Source: Desulfotruncus arcticus DSM 17038 (GTDB lineage: Bacteria; Bacillota; Desulfotomaculia; Desulfotomaculales; Desulfallaceae). Taken from it: DNA of 64,000 nt. Below the pieces are notes generated by a model. It did no database searches and was not told the DNA's origin. It worked only from the letters and a program-made list of their open reading frames with translations. Shown here piece by piece: positions 1 through 7,790 of the stretch. The position numbers and the translations under genes were made by a program. The DNA lies in the NCBI RefSeq assembly GCF_900113335.1, contig NZ_FOOX01000004.1, positions 1-64,000 of the forward strand, in the 5' to 3' direction. Every line of letters starts with the position of its first letter. The first letter of the stretch is position 1.

Positions 1-179
1 AGCAGACCGGGGGCGATGACCAGTTTGTTAAATGGTCCCAGGGCGTCACAGGTGGCAGGCACTTCGTCGGCTATAAGCTGCGAGGTTAGGGCACGACCGC
101 CCAGGGAGGTGTACTTGTCCGCAACTTCTTCAAACTTAACTTCTTTTTGGGTCATGTTGACCCTGATTATTTTGGACAT
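1..179 (-). CDS. aor: Aldehyde:ferredoxin oxidoreductase, N-terminal part (partial)
   Basis: The reading frame begins at an ATG at 177-179, preceded by a strong AGGAGGAG site at 185-192, and runs off the left edge. The visible residues (MSKIIRVNMTQKEVKF..., then a GGRALTSQLI stretch and FNKLVIAPG) match the N-terminal domain of the tungsten-pterin aldehyde ferredoxin oxidoreductase family, which interconverts aldehydes and carboxylates with ferredoxin in the cytoplasm. Only about 59 codons are visible, so the cofactor and cluster ligands cannot be checked. It is the last gene of the alcohol/aldehyde block and has its own sigma-54 promoter. Together with the two alcohol dehydrogenases it would link alcohol, aldehyde and acid pools. 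Confidence 0.85.
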   Translation of the reverse strand, partial: MSKIIRVNMTQKEVKFEEVADKYTSLGGRALTSQLIADEVPATCDALGPFNKLVIAPGL

Positions 180-341
180 TATCTCTCCTCCTTAAATTAT
201 ATCCTCTCCTTTCCACACTGGGAGGCATAACAGTTTCCCGTTATACCCTGACGTCCTGTAAACCACCTGAGCAGAAGGTTAACAGGCTCGGAGAAATAAT
301 TACAAAATACAATTATTTAATTAATTAAAATTATTAAATAA

Positions 342-357
342 TGCAAAAAACGTGCCA
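342..357 (-). promoter_or_regulatory. Sigma-54 (-24/-12) promoter of the aldehyde oxidoreductase gene
   Basis: On the minus strand this reads TGGCACG-TTTT-TTGCA, an exact match to the sigma-54 consensus TGGCACG-N4-TTGCW with GG and GC 12 bases apart. It lies about 160 bases upstream of the aldehyde oxidoreductase ATG. An enhancer-like palindrome at 443-456 is about 100 bases further upstream, the usual distance for an NtrC-type activator, and such an activator is encoded at 1921-3438. Confidence 0.85.
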
Positions 358-391
358 TGGCTTAGAAACGGTAAGCTGTTGATTAATAGCG

Positions 392-438
392 CGGAGCACC
401 GTCGTTATTTTAAATAATTTCATAACGACGGTGCTCCG
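392..438 (-). terminator. Long perfect hairpin after alcohol dehydrogenase 1
   Basis: Two perfectly complementary 17-bp arms (392-408 and 422-438) enclose a 13-base A/T-rich loop. The hairpin starts 47 bases past the stop of alcohol dehydrogenase 1 and lies between that gene and the sigma-54 promoter of the next one. The U-tract on the minus strand is poor, so it may be a weak terminator, an mRNA 3' stabiliser or a mixed element. The structure is certain; the function is inferred. Confidence 0.6.
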
Positions 439-442
439 TTTT

Positions 443-456
443 GGAACAATTGTTCC
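443..456. promoter_or_regulatory. Putative enhancer (upstream activating) site for the sigma-54 activator
   Basis: This is the perfect 14-bp palindrome GGAACAATTGTTCC, about 100 bases upstream of the sigma-54 promoter at 342-357. A related site, GGGACAAGGGTTCC, lies at 1829-1842, upstream of the second sigma-54 promoter. The half-sites and the 4-base spacer agree, as expected for a dimeric Fis-type helix-turn-helix. Assignment to the neighbouring NtrC-type regulator is inferred. Confidence 0.6.
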
Positions 457-484
457 GTATTGGTGCACTTGTTAGATATTATTA

Positions 485-1648
485 TTACATAGCGTTGCGG
501 TAAATCTGGATTACATCTTCTAACGTGGCCAGGCGCGGGTTGGTAAAGCTACAGGCATCCTTCATGGCGTTTTCTGCCATGATTTTGAGATCTTCTTCCT
601 TAACATTCAGTTCGGTCAGTCCGCTGGGTATGCCTACGTCTGCAGAAAGCACCTGGATAGATTCGATCGCTACATCGGCGGCGGCTCTTGTGCTGAGTCC
701 TTCGATGTTTTCACCCATGGCTACTGCGATTTCGGCAAAGCGGTCGGGGCAGGCAATCAGGTTAAAGTTGCATACGTGCGGCAACAGTATGGCATTGCAA
801 ACTCCGTGGGGAAGGTTGTAATAGCCGCCAAGCTGGTGAGCCATAGCATGTACATAACCAAGGCTGGCGTTATTAAAGGCCATGCCGGCGAGGAATTCTG
901 CGTAGGCCATTTTATCCCTGGCTACCATGTTTGTTCCGTTGGCAACGGCGTTGCGCAGGTTTTCAGAAATAAGTTTAATGGCCATGAGCGCTGCGGAATC
1001 GGTAACCGGTGTGGCGATGGTGGAAACATAAGCTTCAACGGCATGGGTTAGGGCGTCCATACCGGTGGCAGCGGTTAATGCGGGAGGCATGCCAACCATT
1101 AGCATAGGATCATTGATTGCTATATTTGGGGTGACCCGCCAGTCGACGATAGCCATTTTAACCTTGCGGCTGGTGTCGGTGATAATGCAGAAACGAGTCA
1201 TTTCACTGGCGGTTCCTGCAGTGGTATTGATGGCAATGAACGGGGGCATGGCCTTTGTAGACTTGTCCACACCTTCGTATTCGCGAATGTTTCCGCCGTT
1301 GGTGGCTACAATGCCGATACCCTTGGCGCAGTCGTGTGAGCTTCCGCCACCCAGTGATATAATCATGTCGCAATTGTTCTCTTTATAAACTTTGAGCCCG
1401 TCATGAACGTTGATATCGGTGGGGTTGGGTTCAGCCCCGCCCCAGACGGTAGCTTTGGCGCCGGCTGCTTCAACCAGTGCTTTAATTTCGTCGGCCATGC
1501 CTGATTTGGCTAAAAACGCGTCGGTAACAATCAAGACGTTGGTGCCACCCATAGTTTTAACCTGAGCGGTGGTTTCCTTGGCAGAGCCCACACCCATCAA
1601 GTTAACTGTAGGAATAAAATAACCGTAAACCTGTTCTCCAATAGCCAT
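485..1648 (-). CDS. Iron-containing alcohol dehydrogenase 1
   Basis: This 387-residue protein is of family-typical length for group III (iron-type) NAD(P)-dependent alcohol dehydrogenases, which interconvert primary alcohols or diols and aldehydes in the cytoplasm. The nucleotide-binding GGGSSHD segment and the metal-ligand region GMDALTHAVEAY, HAMAHQLGG, LPHGVCNAILLPH are intact. The ATG follows an AAGGAGG site. It resembles the second alcohol dehydrogenase at 5117-6265 and shares its C-terminal DACSFTNPR / DACIVTNPR signature. It stands alone behind a sigma-54 promoter (1708-1723), downstream of the two-component genes that probably control it. Substrate cannot be read from sequence; ethanol/acetaldehyde is plausible because an aldehyde ferredoxin oxidoreductase follows. 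Confidence 0.93.
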   Translation of the reverse strand: MAIGEQVYGYFIPTVNLMGVGSAKETTAQVKTMGGTNVLIVTDAFLAKSGMADEIKALVEAAGAKATVWGGAEPNPTDINVHDGLKVYKENNCDMIISLGGGSSHDCAKGIGIVATNGGNIREYEGVDKSTKAMPPFIAINTTAGTASEMTRFCIITDTSRKVKMAIVDWRVTPNIAINDPMLMVGMPPALTAATGMDALTHAVEAYVSTIATPVTDSAALMAIKLISENLRNAVANGTNMVARDKMAYAEFLAGMAFNNASLGYVHAMAHQLGGYYNLPHGVCNAILLPHVCNFNLIACPDRFAEIAVAMGENIEGLSTRAAADVAIESIQVLSADVGIPSGLTELNVKEEDLKIMAENAMKDACSFTNPRLATLEDVIQIYRNAM

Positions 1649-1707
1649 TAAAAAAAACCTCCTTGTTTTGTTATTATTATATTTTTTATTAATGATAAGT
1701 TATATAC

Positions 1708-1723
1708 GCAAAGGTTATGCCAG
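1708..1723 (-). promoter_or_regulatory. Sigma-54 promoter of alcohol dehydrogenase 1
   Basis: The minus strand reads CTGGCATA-ACCT-TTGCG, matching the -24 (TGG) and -12 (TTGC) elements at the obligatory spacing. It lies about 60 bases upstream of the alcohol dehydrogenase ATG. An enhancer-like site is found roughly 110-130 bases upstream at 1829-1852. Confidence 0.78.
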
Positions 1724-1828
1724 TTCGCAATTGCGGGAATATTATCTTAGTTTTAACAGTATGAATATTTTGATGAGTCAAAATGGAACTAAAAAAGATA
1801 TTTTTTTATCTGTTTTAAGTTCGAAGAT

Positions 1829-1852
1829 GGGACAAGGGTTCCAAAAAGGAAC
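1829..1852. promoter_or_regulatory. Putative enhancer sites upstream of alcohol dehydrogenase 1
   Basis: GGGACAAGGGTTCC at 1829-1842 matches the palindrome at 443-456 at 11 of 14 positions. A further GGAAC half-site at 1848-1852 makes a second inverted pair with the GTTCC at 1838-1842. The distance to the sigma-54 promoter is typical for NtrC-type activators. The pattern is seen; the regulator is inferred. Confidence 0.55.
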
Positions 1853-1920
1853 AGTCCGCCTCTATGCCATAAAGTTTTTCCCGGTAGATTACCAAATAAA
1901 AAACGCCGGCTTAATGGCGT

Positions 1921-3438
1921 TTATATTTTTAATCCATATTCTTTTATTTTTCTGTAAAGGGTATTTCGTCCGATGCCCAGCGACCGTGCGGCGGTAGAGA
2001 TATTTCCGTCATAAAAGGCCAGCGTATCTGTTATTGCTTTAATTTCAATCTCCCGCAGGCTGGGGGGTAAGGGCCCTGTCACGCCTAGCGCTATCATGCG
2101 TTTAAACAGTAGTTCTTCAATTTGTTTGTTGATTAAATATGTTTTAAGTATATTCTTCTCGTTGAGGCTTTGTTCTACCTTAACTGCTTGTAGGGCTGCT
2201 TCCAGGCTATCAACCGGACTTCCGGCAGGAGTCATTTGGTCTCCCATTGCCCCCCCCGTATGTTCCGTATTTCTGGGGATTATTTTATCCGGTAGATGGG
2301 ACGGTAGGATGGTGCTGCCGTCACAAAGGGCAACTGCCTGGTCCACCAGGTTTACCAGTTCTCTGATATTACCGGGCCAATCATAATTAAGCAAAGCCTG
2401 AGTAACTTCGGGGGAAACCTGCAGGCTGCCTGTACGCGAGATAAAAAGGTTCAACAGCGGGGGGATGTCTTCCTTCCTTTCCCTCAATGGCGGTAGTTCA
2501 AGCCTGATTACATCAAGCCGGTAAAAAAGGTCTTCCCGGAAGGTTTTGGCCTTAACTGCTTTTTCCAAATCCACATTGGTTGCGGCGATAATCCTTACGT
2601 CCGTTTTAACAGGTTTTTCCCCGCCAACCCGCAGGAATTCGCCTGTCTCCAAAACCCTTAAAAGTTTTACCTGGATGGACAGGCTGGCTTCTCCGACTTC
2701 GTCCAGGAACAAGGTGCCGTTATCGGCTATTTCAAAAATCCCCCGGCGCAATGAGGTTGCTCCTGTAAAAGCGCCCTTTTCATGCCCAAAAAGCTCGCTT
2801 TCCAGCAGGTTTTCAGGCAAAGCGCCACAATTAACCGGAATGAAAGTATGGTCGCGCCTGTTGCTGGCAGCGTGAATGAATCTGGCCAGAACTTCTTTGC
2901 CGGTGCCTGTTTCGCCCTGGATTAAAACATTAATGTTTTTACGCGCAATTTTTTCCGCCACTGAAGCCAGCCGGACCATTTTGGGAGTGCTTCCCACAAC
3001 AAAGCCCGTACGATTGGCTATTGTTTGCCATTCGTGCTGTCCGCCGGTCTGGCCGGTTATCCGGCGCTGATATTCAAAAGCTTTAGTTACAAGCTCTTCT
3101 ATTTCAGAAATATCATCAAACGGTTTTTCAATATAGTCAAAAGCCCCCAGTTGAATGGCCTTTACGGCGGTTTTAGTGGTGGCGTAACCGGTCATGATGA
3201 TGGCTTCACAATCCGGTTGGCTGTTTTTCAGCTGCCGTAAAATATCCAGCCCGCAGGTGTCCGGCAGCTTTAGGTCGATCAAAGCCACCGCAAAACCTGT
3301 AGATGCTATCAATTGAAAAGCATCGGCCCCCGTACCGGCGTAGCTGGTATGATAGCCGTTCTTTTCAAGTAGACGGCTTAAAAAGGTTCCTACTTCAATT
3401 TCATCATCAATTATTAAAATTTGATTAAGATTGGGCAA
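1921..3438 (-). CDS. NtrC-family sigma-54-dependent response regulator
   Basis: About 505 residues: a receiver domain (acidic DDE near residue 11, phospho-acceptor Asp55 in ALIDLKLPD, Lys in EKPFDD), a central AAA+ domain with Walker A GETGTGKE, the sigma-54 contact loop GAFTGA and Walker B LFLDEVGEA, and a C-terminal Fis-type helix-turn-helix (AARSLGIGRNTLYRKIKEYG). The TTG at 3436-3438 is chosen because GGGAGG lies 8 bases upstream; a TTG at 3459 has no such site. The start overlaps the end of the kinase gene by 14 bases, so the pair is translationally coupled. The only two sigma-54 promoters recognised in the window lie just downstream, in front of alcohol dehydrogenase 1 and the aldehyde oxidoreductase, and are the likely targets. 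Confidence 0.93.
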   Translation of the reverse strand: MPNLNQILIIDDEIEVGTFLSRLLEKNGYHTSYAGTGADAFQLIASTGFAVALIDLKLPDTCGLDILRQLKNSQPDCEAIIMTGYATTKTAVKAIQLGAFDYIEKPFDDISEIEELVTKAFEYQRRITGQTGGQHEWQTIANRTGFVVGSTPKMVRLASVAEKIARKNINVLIQGETGTGKEVLARFIHAASNRRDHTFIPVNCGALPENLLESELFGHEKGAFTGATSLRRGIFEIADNGTLFLDEVGEASLSIQVKLLRVLETGEFLRVGGEKPVKTDVRIIAATNVDLEKAVKAKTFREDLFYRLDVIRLELPPLRERKEDIPPLLNLFISRTGSLQVSPEVTQALLNYDWPGNIRELVNLVDQAVALCDGSTILPSHLPDKIIPRNTEHTGGAMGDQMTPAGSPVDSLEAALQAVKVEQSLNEKNILKTYLINKQIEELLFKRMIALGVTGPLPPSLREIEIKAITDTLAFYDGNISTAARSLGIGRNTLYRKIKEYGLKI

Positions 3439-5104
3439 AAGCTTCGCCTCCCGCTCCAAAATTTTCGGTGTTAACCGGAATCACCAGGGAGAATTTGCTG
3501 CCCCCTTCAGGGTTGTTTTCCACTTCAATAGTGCCACCATGGGCCTCGGCTATGCCCAGGCTGACTGAAAGGCCCAATCCCGTTCCCCTGGTGGCTGCCT
3601 TGGTGGTGAAAAAAGGATTGAAAATTTTCGTTATGTTTTCTTGCGGTATGCCCTCGCCGTTGTCAGCCACAGAAGCTATGGCGTATGTTGTCTGGTCTGA
3701 TTTCCTGATTTGGGTGGAGATGATGATCTTTTTGTTGCCGGTGCTGTTCTCCAGCGCATCCCGGGCATTTAACAGAAAGTTGATTAAAACTTGGTCCAAC
3801 TGGTGTTCGTTAGCCAGCACTTTGGGTAAATCGGGGTCGAGTTCTACATTTATCTCTACGTTATTGCGATTAATTTGATATTGGATCAGGCTCAGCACTC
3901 TGTCCACAACATCATTCAGGCTGGTACGGGACATCGGGCGCTGGTCCTGCCGTGAAAAAGTCAACAGGTTTTGAATGATTTTTTTACAGCGCAGACCGCA
4001 ATTATATACGTCCTTGAGCAGTTCGGTATTGGATTCATTGTTTTCACCATCGCGCAAAATCATTTGGGAGTTTCCGATAATCACAGTCATTGGGCTGTTC
4101 AATTCATGGGCAACGCCCGCGGCCATTTCACCGATAGCCGCCAGCTTGCCTGATTCCATTAATTGCGCTTCCATTTTAATTTTTTCGGTAACGTTTTTAA
4201 TGTGTTGAATAACGGATTCAACCTGACCGTCTTTAAGCACCGGGTAATAGTGAACATCGTAAGTCTTTCCCAATTCCATTTGCATTCTCCTGTAAGCGGG
4301 CGCTTTGGTTATCATAACCTCGTCCATCAGGCAGTACTCGCATTTCTCAGTGCGGCCCCAGGCATAAGTATAGCACTTGCTCTTGGGTGACACTTGGCCG
4401 GGACGGTCAGGCAGCTCTACTGTCTGATTGTTGCAACGCAAAATATTATAGTTTTTGTCAATCAGTAAAATTGGGTCGGTTAAAGCCCGGAATGTTTCTT
4501 CCCATTCACTTTTGCTTTTTAACACCTGCTCATACAGCCGGGCGTTCTCTATACAAATCCCCAGTTGGTCGGCCAACTGGCGGGTAAAATTCATTTCATC
4601 CTCCAGATAAGCATTCTCCCTGCTGCTGCCGATCATTAAAACACCTATAACATTGCTCTTAACAATGAGCGGGTCCAGGGCGAGGGAGGCCAGGTTTAAT
4701 ATTTTAACCGGGGGGCATTCCTGCAGCACGGCTTGTCCTCCGTCGAGGGAGTAAAATCCGCTTTTTCTTTCCCTGACCACATTCCACAGCAATGATTTGA
4801 AAGGCACCGGTTTGCCGGTGCAGTCACAGTCCGGGATCATGGCCGTCATTACCAGATCATCCTCCTGCATCAAGGCAAGACCCAAAAACTCACAATGGAT
4901 TACCGATGGCAGCTTTTTGTATACCCGCTCAATAATATCACCAAGAGACATATCTATATTAATGTCTTTAATAATTTGGTGAATAATCTCCAGCCGGTTG
5001 TTTTGCTTTTTTACTTCGGTATAATAACTTATTTTGGAAGAGTTAATCCCGGTGAGATTTTCTATAATCCGTCTTTTTTCGTTAATCAGTTGCTGGTTCT
5101 TCAT
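3425..5104 (-). CDS. Cytoplasmic sensor histidine kinase (GAF-PAS-HisKA-HATPase)
   Basis: 559 residues without membrane helices. An N-terminal coiled segment leads to a GAF-like domain (roughly 40-195), a PAS-like domain (about 205-310), the dimerisation/phosphoacceptor helix with the H-box GVAHELNSPM, and an ATPase domain with N-box (NFLLNARDALENS), DNGEGIP, FFTTK and GTGLGLSVS motifs. The PAS segment carries a Cys cluster, CYTYAWGRTEKCEYC, that could bind metal or sense redox state; this is speculative. The gene sits 12 bases downstream of alcohol dehydrogenase 2 and overlaps its cognate regulator. It probably senses an intracellular signal tied to alcohol or aldehyde metabolism. Confidence 0.92.
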   Translation of the reverse strand: MKNQQLINEKRRIIENLTGINSSKISYYTEVKKQNNRLEIIHQIIKDINIDMSLGDIIERVYKKLPSVIHCEFLGLALMQEDDLVMTAMIPDCDCTGKPVPFKSLLWNVVRERKSGFYSLDGGQAVLQECPPVKILNLASLALDPLIVKSNVIGVLMIGSSRENAYLEDEMNFTRQLADQLGICIENARLYEQVLKSKSEWEETFRALTDPILLIDKNYNILRCNNQTVELPDRPGQVSPKSKCYTYAWGRTEKCEYCLMDEVMITKAPAYRRMQMELGKTYDVHYYPVLKDGQVESVIQHIKNVTEKIKMEAQLMESGKLAAIGEMAAGVAHELNSPMTVIIGNSQMILRDGENNESNTELLKDVYNCGLRCKKIIQNLLTFSRQDQRPMSRTSLNDVVDRVLSLIQYQINRNNVEINVELDPDLPKVLANEHQLDQVLINFLLNARDALENSTGNKKIIISTQIRKSDQTTYAIASVADNGEGIPQENITKIFNPFFTTKAATRGTGLGLSVSLGIAEAHGGTIEVENNPEGGSKFSLVIPVNTENFGAGGEAFAQS

Positions 5105-5116
5105 CCTTTAACCCCC

Positions 5117-6265
5117 CTAAAGAGCTTTATAAAAGATTCGGGCCAGGTCTTCAGCGCTGGCGTCCCTTGGATTGGTGACGATGCAGGCGTCGTCCAAAGC
5201 GTTTTTGCTCAATTCGGGAATGTATTCTTCTTTAAATCCCATAGCGGATAAACCATAGGTAATGCCGATATCCTGAACCAATCGCCGGACCGCTTTGATC
5301 GCCATTTCCGCGGCGTCCTGCTTGCTCAGGCCCGCAACATTTTCACCCATGGCTATGGCCACCTGGCGGTATTTTTCCGCGCAGGAGATCAGGTTAAACT
5401 CTATCACGTGGGGCAGCAGCACGGCGTTGGTTTCACCGTGGTGCAGGTCTAAAAGGCCGTCCACCTGGTGGGTCATGGCATGGGTTGCGCCGAGCATGGC
5501 ATTGGAAAAAGCTATCCCGGCCTGCAAGCTGGCTATGGCCATGGCAGATTTGGCCTGCATGTTGGTCCGGCAGGCCACCGACTTCCGGAGGTTTTCTGAA
5601 ATTAACCGAATGGCTTCCAACGCCCTTACGTCGGAAAGGTGATTAGCAGCAAGGGAGACGTAGGATTCAATGGCGTGGCTCAGGGCGTCGATACCGGTGG
5701 CTGCCGTCAGACGCGCGTCCTTGGTTTGTAAAAGCTGGGGGTCGATGATAGCTATGTCTGGCATCAGAGATCTTGAGATAATGGTCATCTTTTTTTTGCG
5801 CTCTTTATCCACGATGATGGCGTATTGAGTTACCTCCGAGCCGGAACCGCCGGTGGAGGGCACCATGACCATGGGGGGGAGGGGTCTGGTTATTTTATTT
5901 ACCCCCTCGTAATCCTGGATTTTACCGCCGTTTGAAACTAATATGGCCACCGCTTTAGCCGCGTCGATGGGACTGCCGCCTCCTACTGCGATGATGGCGT
6001 CACACTGTGAGGATAGATATTGTTTTACGCCGCCGGTAATTTCGGTATCCTTGGGGTTGCTGGTGATGCCGTGCCAGACCGTATACTCCAGGCCGGCTTG
6101 TTCTATAAAACCAAGGGCTTTATCAACCCAACTGTTATTTTTCACCCCGTCATCGGTAACTAAAAAGACCTTCCTGGCGCCAAGGCGCAGGGCGCTTTCA
6201 CCCACCTGACTGATAGCTTCCAAGCCAAAGATTATTTCAGGAGCCATAAATTTTATAATATTCAC
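5117..6265 (-). CDS. Iron-containing alcohol dehydrogenase 2
   Basis: About 382 residues from a GTG at 6263-6265, chosen because GGAGGT lies 7 bases upstream and the protein then has the length of its paralogue; the longer open frame upstream is A/T-rich and unlike the family. The NAD-binding GGGSPIDAAKA motif and metal-binding GIDALSHAIESY, HAMTHQVDG, LHHGETNAVLLPH segments are present. It is the first gene of a minus-strand operon with the kinase and the sigma-54 activator, so its abundance may follow that of the sensor pair. No sigma-54 promoter was found in front of it, unlike alcohol dehydrogenase 1. The exact substrate is unknown. Confidence 0.92.
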   Translation of the reverse strand: MNIIKFMAPEIIFGLEAISQVGESALRLGARKVFLVTDDGVKNNSWVDKALGFIEQAGLEYTVWHGITSNPKDTEITGGVKQYLSSQCDAIIAVGGGSPIDAAKAVAILVSNGGKIQDYEGVNKITRPLPPMVMVPSTGGSGSEVTQYAIIVDKERKKKMTIISRSLMPDIAIIDPQLLQTKDARLTAATGIDALSHAIESYVSLAANHLSDVRALEAIRLISENLRKSVACRTNMQAKSAMAIASLQAGIAFSNAMLGATHAMTHQVDGLLDLHHGETNAVLLPHVIEFNLISCAEKYRQVAIAMGENVAGLSKQDAAEMAIKAVRRLVQDIGITYGLSAMGFKEEYIPELSKNALDDACIVTNPRDASAEDLARIFYKAL

Positions 6266-6417
6266 AAAGTTAACCTCCAAAATTGTTATGTTCCAAAATG
6301 ATACGGTCTCACGGTTATATTTTAACAGATAAAACAATAAGTTAGTAATATAAATAATTCCCTTATTAAATAAAATGTTGTAACTATTCAGCATTTGTAA
6401 CTTCAATATAAATGCTT

Positions 6418-6454
6418 CAAAAAAATAAGGGGTGCGATTATTTAATCGCCCCCC
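6418..6454 (-). terminator. Rho-independent terminator after the spore protein gene
   Basis: A GCGATTA/TAATCGC stem extended by a GGGG/CCCC segment with one mismatch, followed on the minus strand by TTATTTTTT. It lies just past the stop of the small spore protein gene and ahead of the alcohol dehydrogenase 2 operon. Confidence 0.75.
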
Positions 6455-6466
6455 GGCCTGCCGTCT

Positions 6467-6637
6467 CTATAACATCGAGCGTTCTGCCTTTTGGATGGCC
6501 AAGCGGACAAGGTTACCGCAGTCCCTTGATGAGACACTGCCAAAACCGCCCTCCTGGCGCACGACATCGGCAACCCCAAGTTCTTCGGCTAACTCCATCT
6601 TTAGTCGGTCGGACATAACGCCGTTCCTTCTAGCCAT
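6467..6637 (-). CDS. Small acid-soluble spore protein, alpha/beta type
   Basis: A 56-residue protein starting MARRNGVMSDRLKMELAEEL. It carries the alpha/beta SASP signature: an LK-E-A-ELGV helix, a GG-G-S-S-RD-CG turn and a second basic helix ending in KAERSML. Alpha/beta SASPs coat DNA in dormant endospores and protect it from UV and chemical damage. AAAGGAGG precedes the ATG and a terminator follows, so it is a monocistronic gene. Length is slightly below the usual 60-75 residues. It is good evidence that the organism makes endospores. In this class, expression is usually under the forespore sigma factor; no promoter was assigned here. Confidence 0.9.
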   Translation of the reverse strand: MARRNGVMSDRLKMELAEELGVADVVRQEGGFGSVSSRDCGNLVRLAIQKAERSML

Positions 6638-6780
6638 AGCAGCCTTCCTCCTTTGGGTTTTTGAGATCGGCAGATCCGTTATTATTATTTATCAAAGAAT
6701 AGGTCCTATTCCGAAAAATACTGGGAAATGTTTTGAATTATAGCGGTAACGAAGTGAAAATGTCAGCTGTGTCACCTCAT

Positions 6781-7560
6781 TTAGTTTTCTTCAACTGTTG
6801 TTGACTCCTCGTCGGCTTGCGGTTTCGGTGTTCTTAAATATTTTGACCCCGTCCAGATCAGCACGGCGGCGAAGATGGCGCGTAAAGCATCTTCTGTCAG
6901 GATGTGGGCCAGAGAGCCGCCCAGGTATGTACCTAAAAGAACGCCCGGGACTAATCCAGGCAATATACTTGTGCTGACGTTCCCCAAACGCCAGTGGGTA
7001 TAAGCGCCTACTATTCCCACCGGGATCATGGCCAGAAGGGAACAACCCTGAGCGGTGTATTGGGTGAAGCCGATGAGCAGCACCATAGAAGGCACCATGA
7101 TCGTACCTCCGCCAACCCCCATCATCCCGGAGAGGAAGCCGGTAAAGATCCCTGTCGACAAGAGAACTACTATTTTTAGCCATCCCGTGGTGGGCTCGGC
7201 AACATGATACAAATAAGGTTTTAGAAGCAGGAGCAGGGAAATTAGGATTAAAAACCCGCCGAAGGACCTTTTGAGTTTCCATTCCGGAAGGGCATTGGCA
7301 AAACGCGCGCCCGCCCTGGCTGTGAATATGGCGGTGGATGCCAAAAGCAAGGAAGCCGGTATATCCACTGAACCATTTAAGGCATAGGTGAAAGCTCCTG
7401 ATATTCCGGTGAATACCAGCGCCACAAGACTTGTGCCGTGGGCCTTGTGCTGGCCCATTTTGAGAATTCCCACCATCAGGGGGATCATTATCACCCCGCC
7501 GCCGAGACCCACAAGCCCCCCGAAGAACCCTGCCGCTAATCCTATGAACAAATTTATCAT
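6781..7560 (-). CDS. TSUP (TauE/SafE) family membrane transporter
   Basis: 259 residues, strongly hydrophobic, with about seven to eight membrane segments and two internally related halves, each with the family's glycine-rich GxVGxGGG motif (GGLVGLGGGVIMIPLM near the N-terminus and SGMMGVGGGTIMVPSM in the middle). Members export or import sulfite, sulfoacetate or other organosulfur anions. It is preceded by GAGGT and begins with ATG. It is flanked by the spore gene and a two-component pair and has no operon partner, so the substrate cannot be deduced. The C-terminal tail is acidic and hydrophilic. Confidence 0.88.
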   Translation of the reverse strand: MINLFIGLAAGFFGGLVGLGGGVIMIPLMVGILKMGQHKAHGTSLVALVFTGISGAFTYALNGSVDIPASLLLASTAIFTARAGARFANALPEWKLKRSFGGFLILISLLLLLKPYLYHVAEPTTGWLKIVVLLSTGIFTGFLSGMMGVGGGTIMVPSMVLLIGFTQYTAQGCSLLAMIPVGIVGAYTHWRLGNVSTSILPGLVPGVLLGTYLGGSLAHILTEDALRAIFAAVLIWTGSKYLRTPKPQADEESTTVEEN

Positions 7561-7726
7561 TCTGCTACCTCAACAATCTAAGAGTCGTGCATTTTATTCC
7601 GGGCCATTGCACTTGGCAGACACGCTGACATTAATATTAATTATATATTTATCTGCTAATCTGGTAAACAGGGTGGTTGGGGAAAATTTTAGTCTAATTA
7701 AGCGGCAAGGGCGGCTGCATTGAGCA

Positions 7727-7747
7727 GGGCACCCGCAAGAGGTGCCC
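7727..7747. terminator. Hairpin between kinase gene and TSUP gene
   Basis: GGGCACC and GGTGCCC form a perfect 7-bp stem with a 7-base loop, 43 bases past the kinase stop. The flanking U-tract is weak on the minus strand and better on the plus strand (TTATAAGTTTATT). It is probably the end signal of the two-component operon, but the strand is uncertain. Confidence 0.45.
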
Positions 7748-7790
7748 TTATAAGTTTATTAATATATCGACATGGAAATAGAATGCCCGG

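Noticed and set aside
6266..6410. Sigma-54 promoter before alcohol dehydrogenase 2
   Set aside because: No TGG-N10-GC arrangement was found; only a GGAAC half-site occurs, without its partner.
6412..6743. Plus-strand open frames over the spore-protein gene
   Set aside because: They are shadows of the minus-strand SASP gene, which has a strong ribosome site and family signature.
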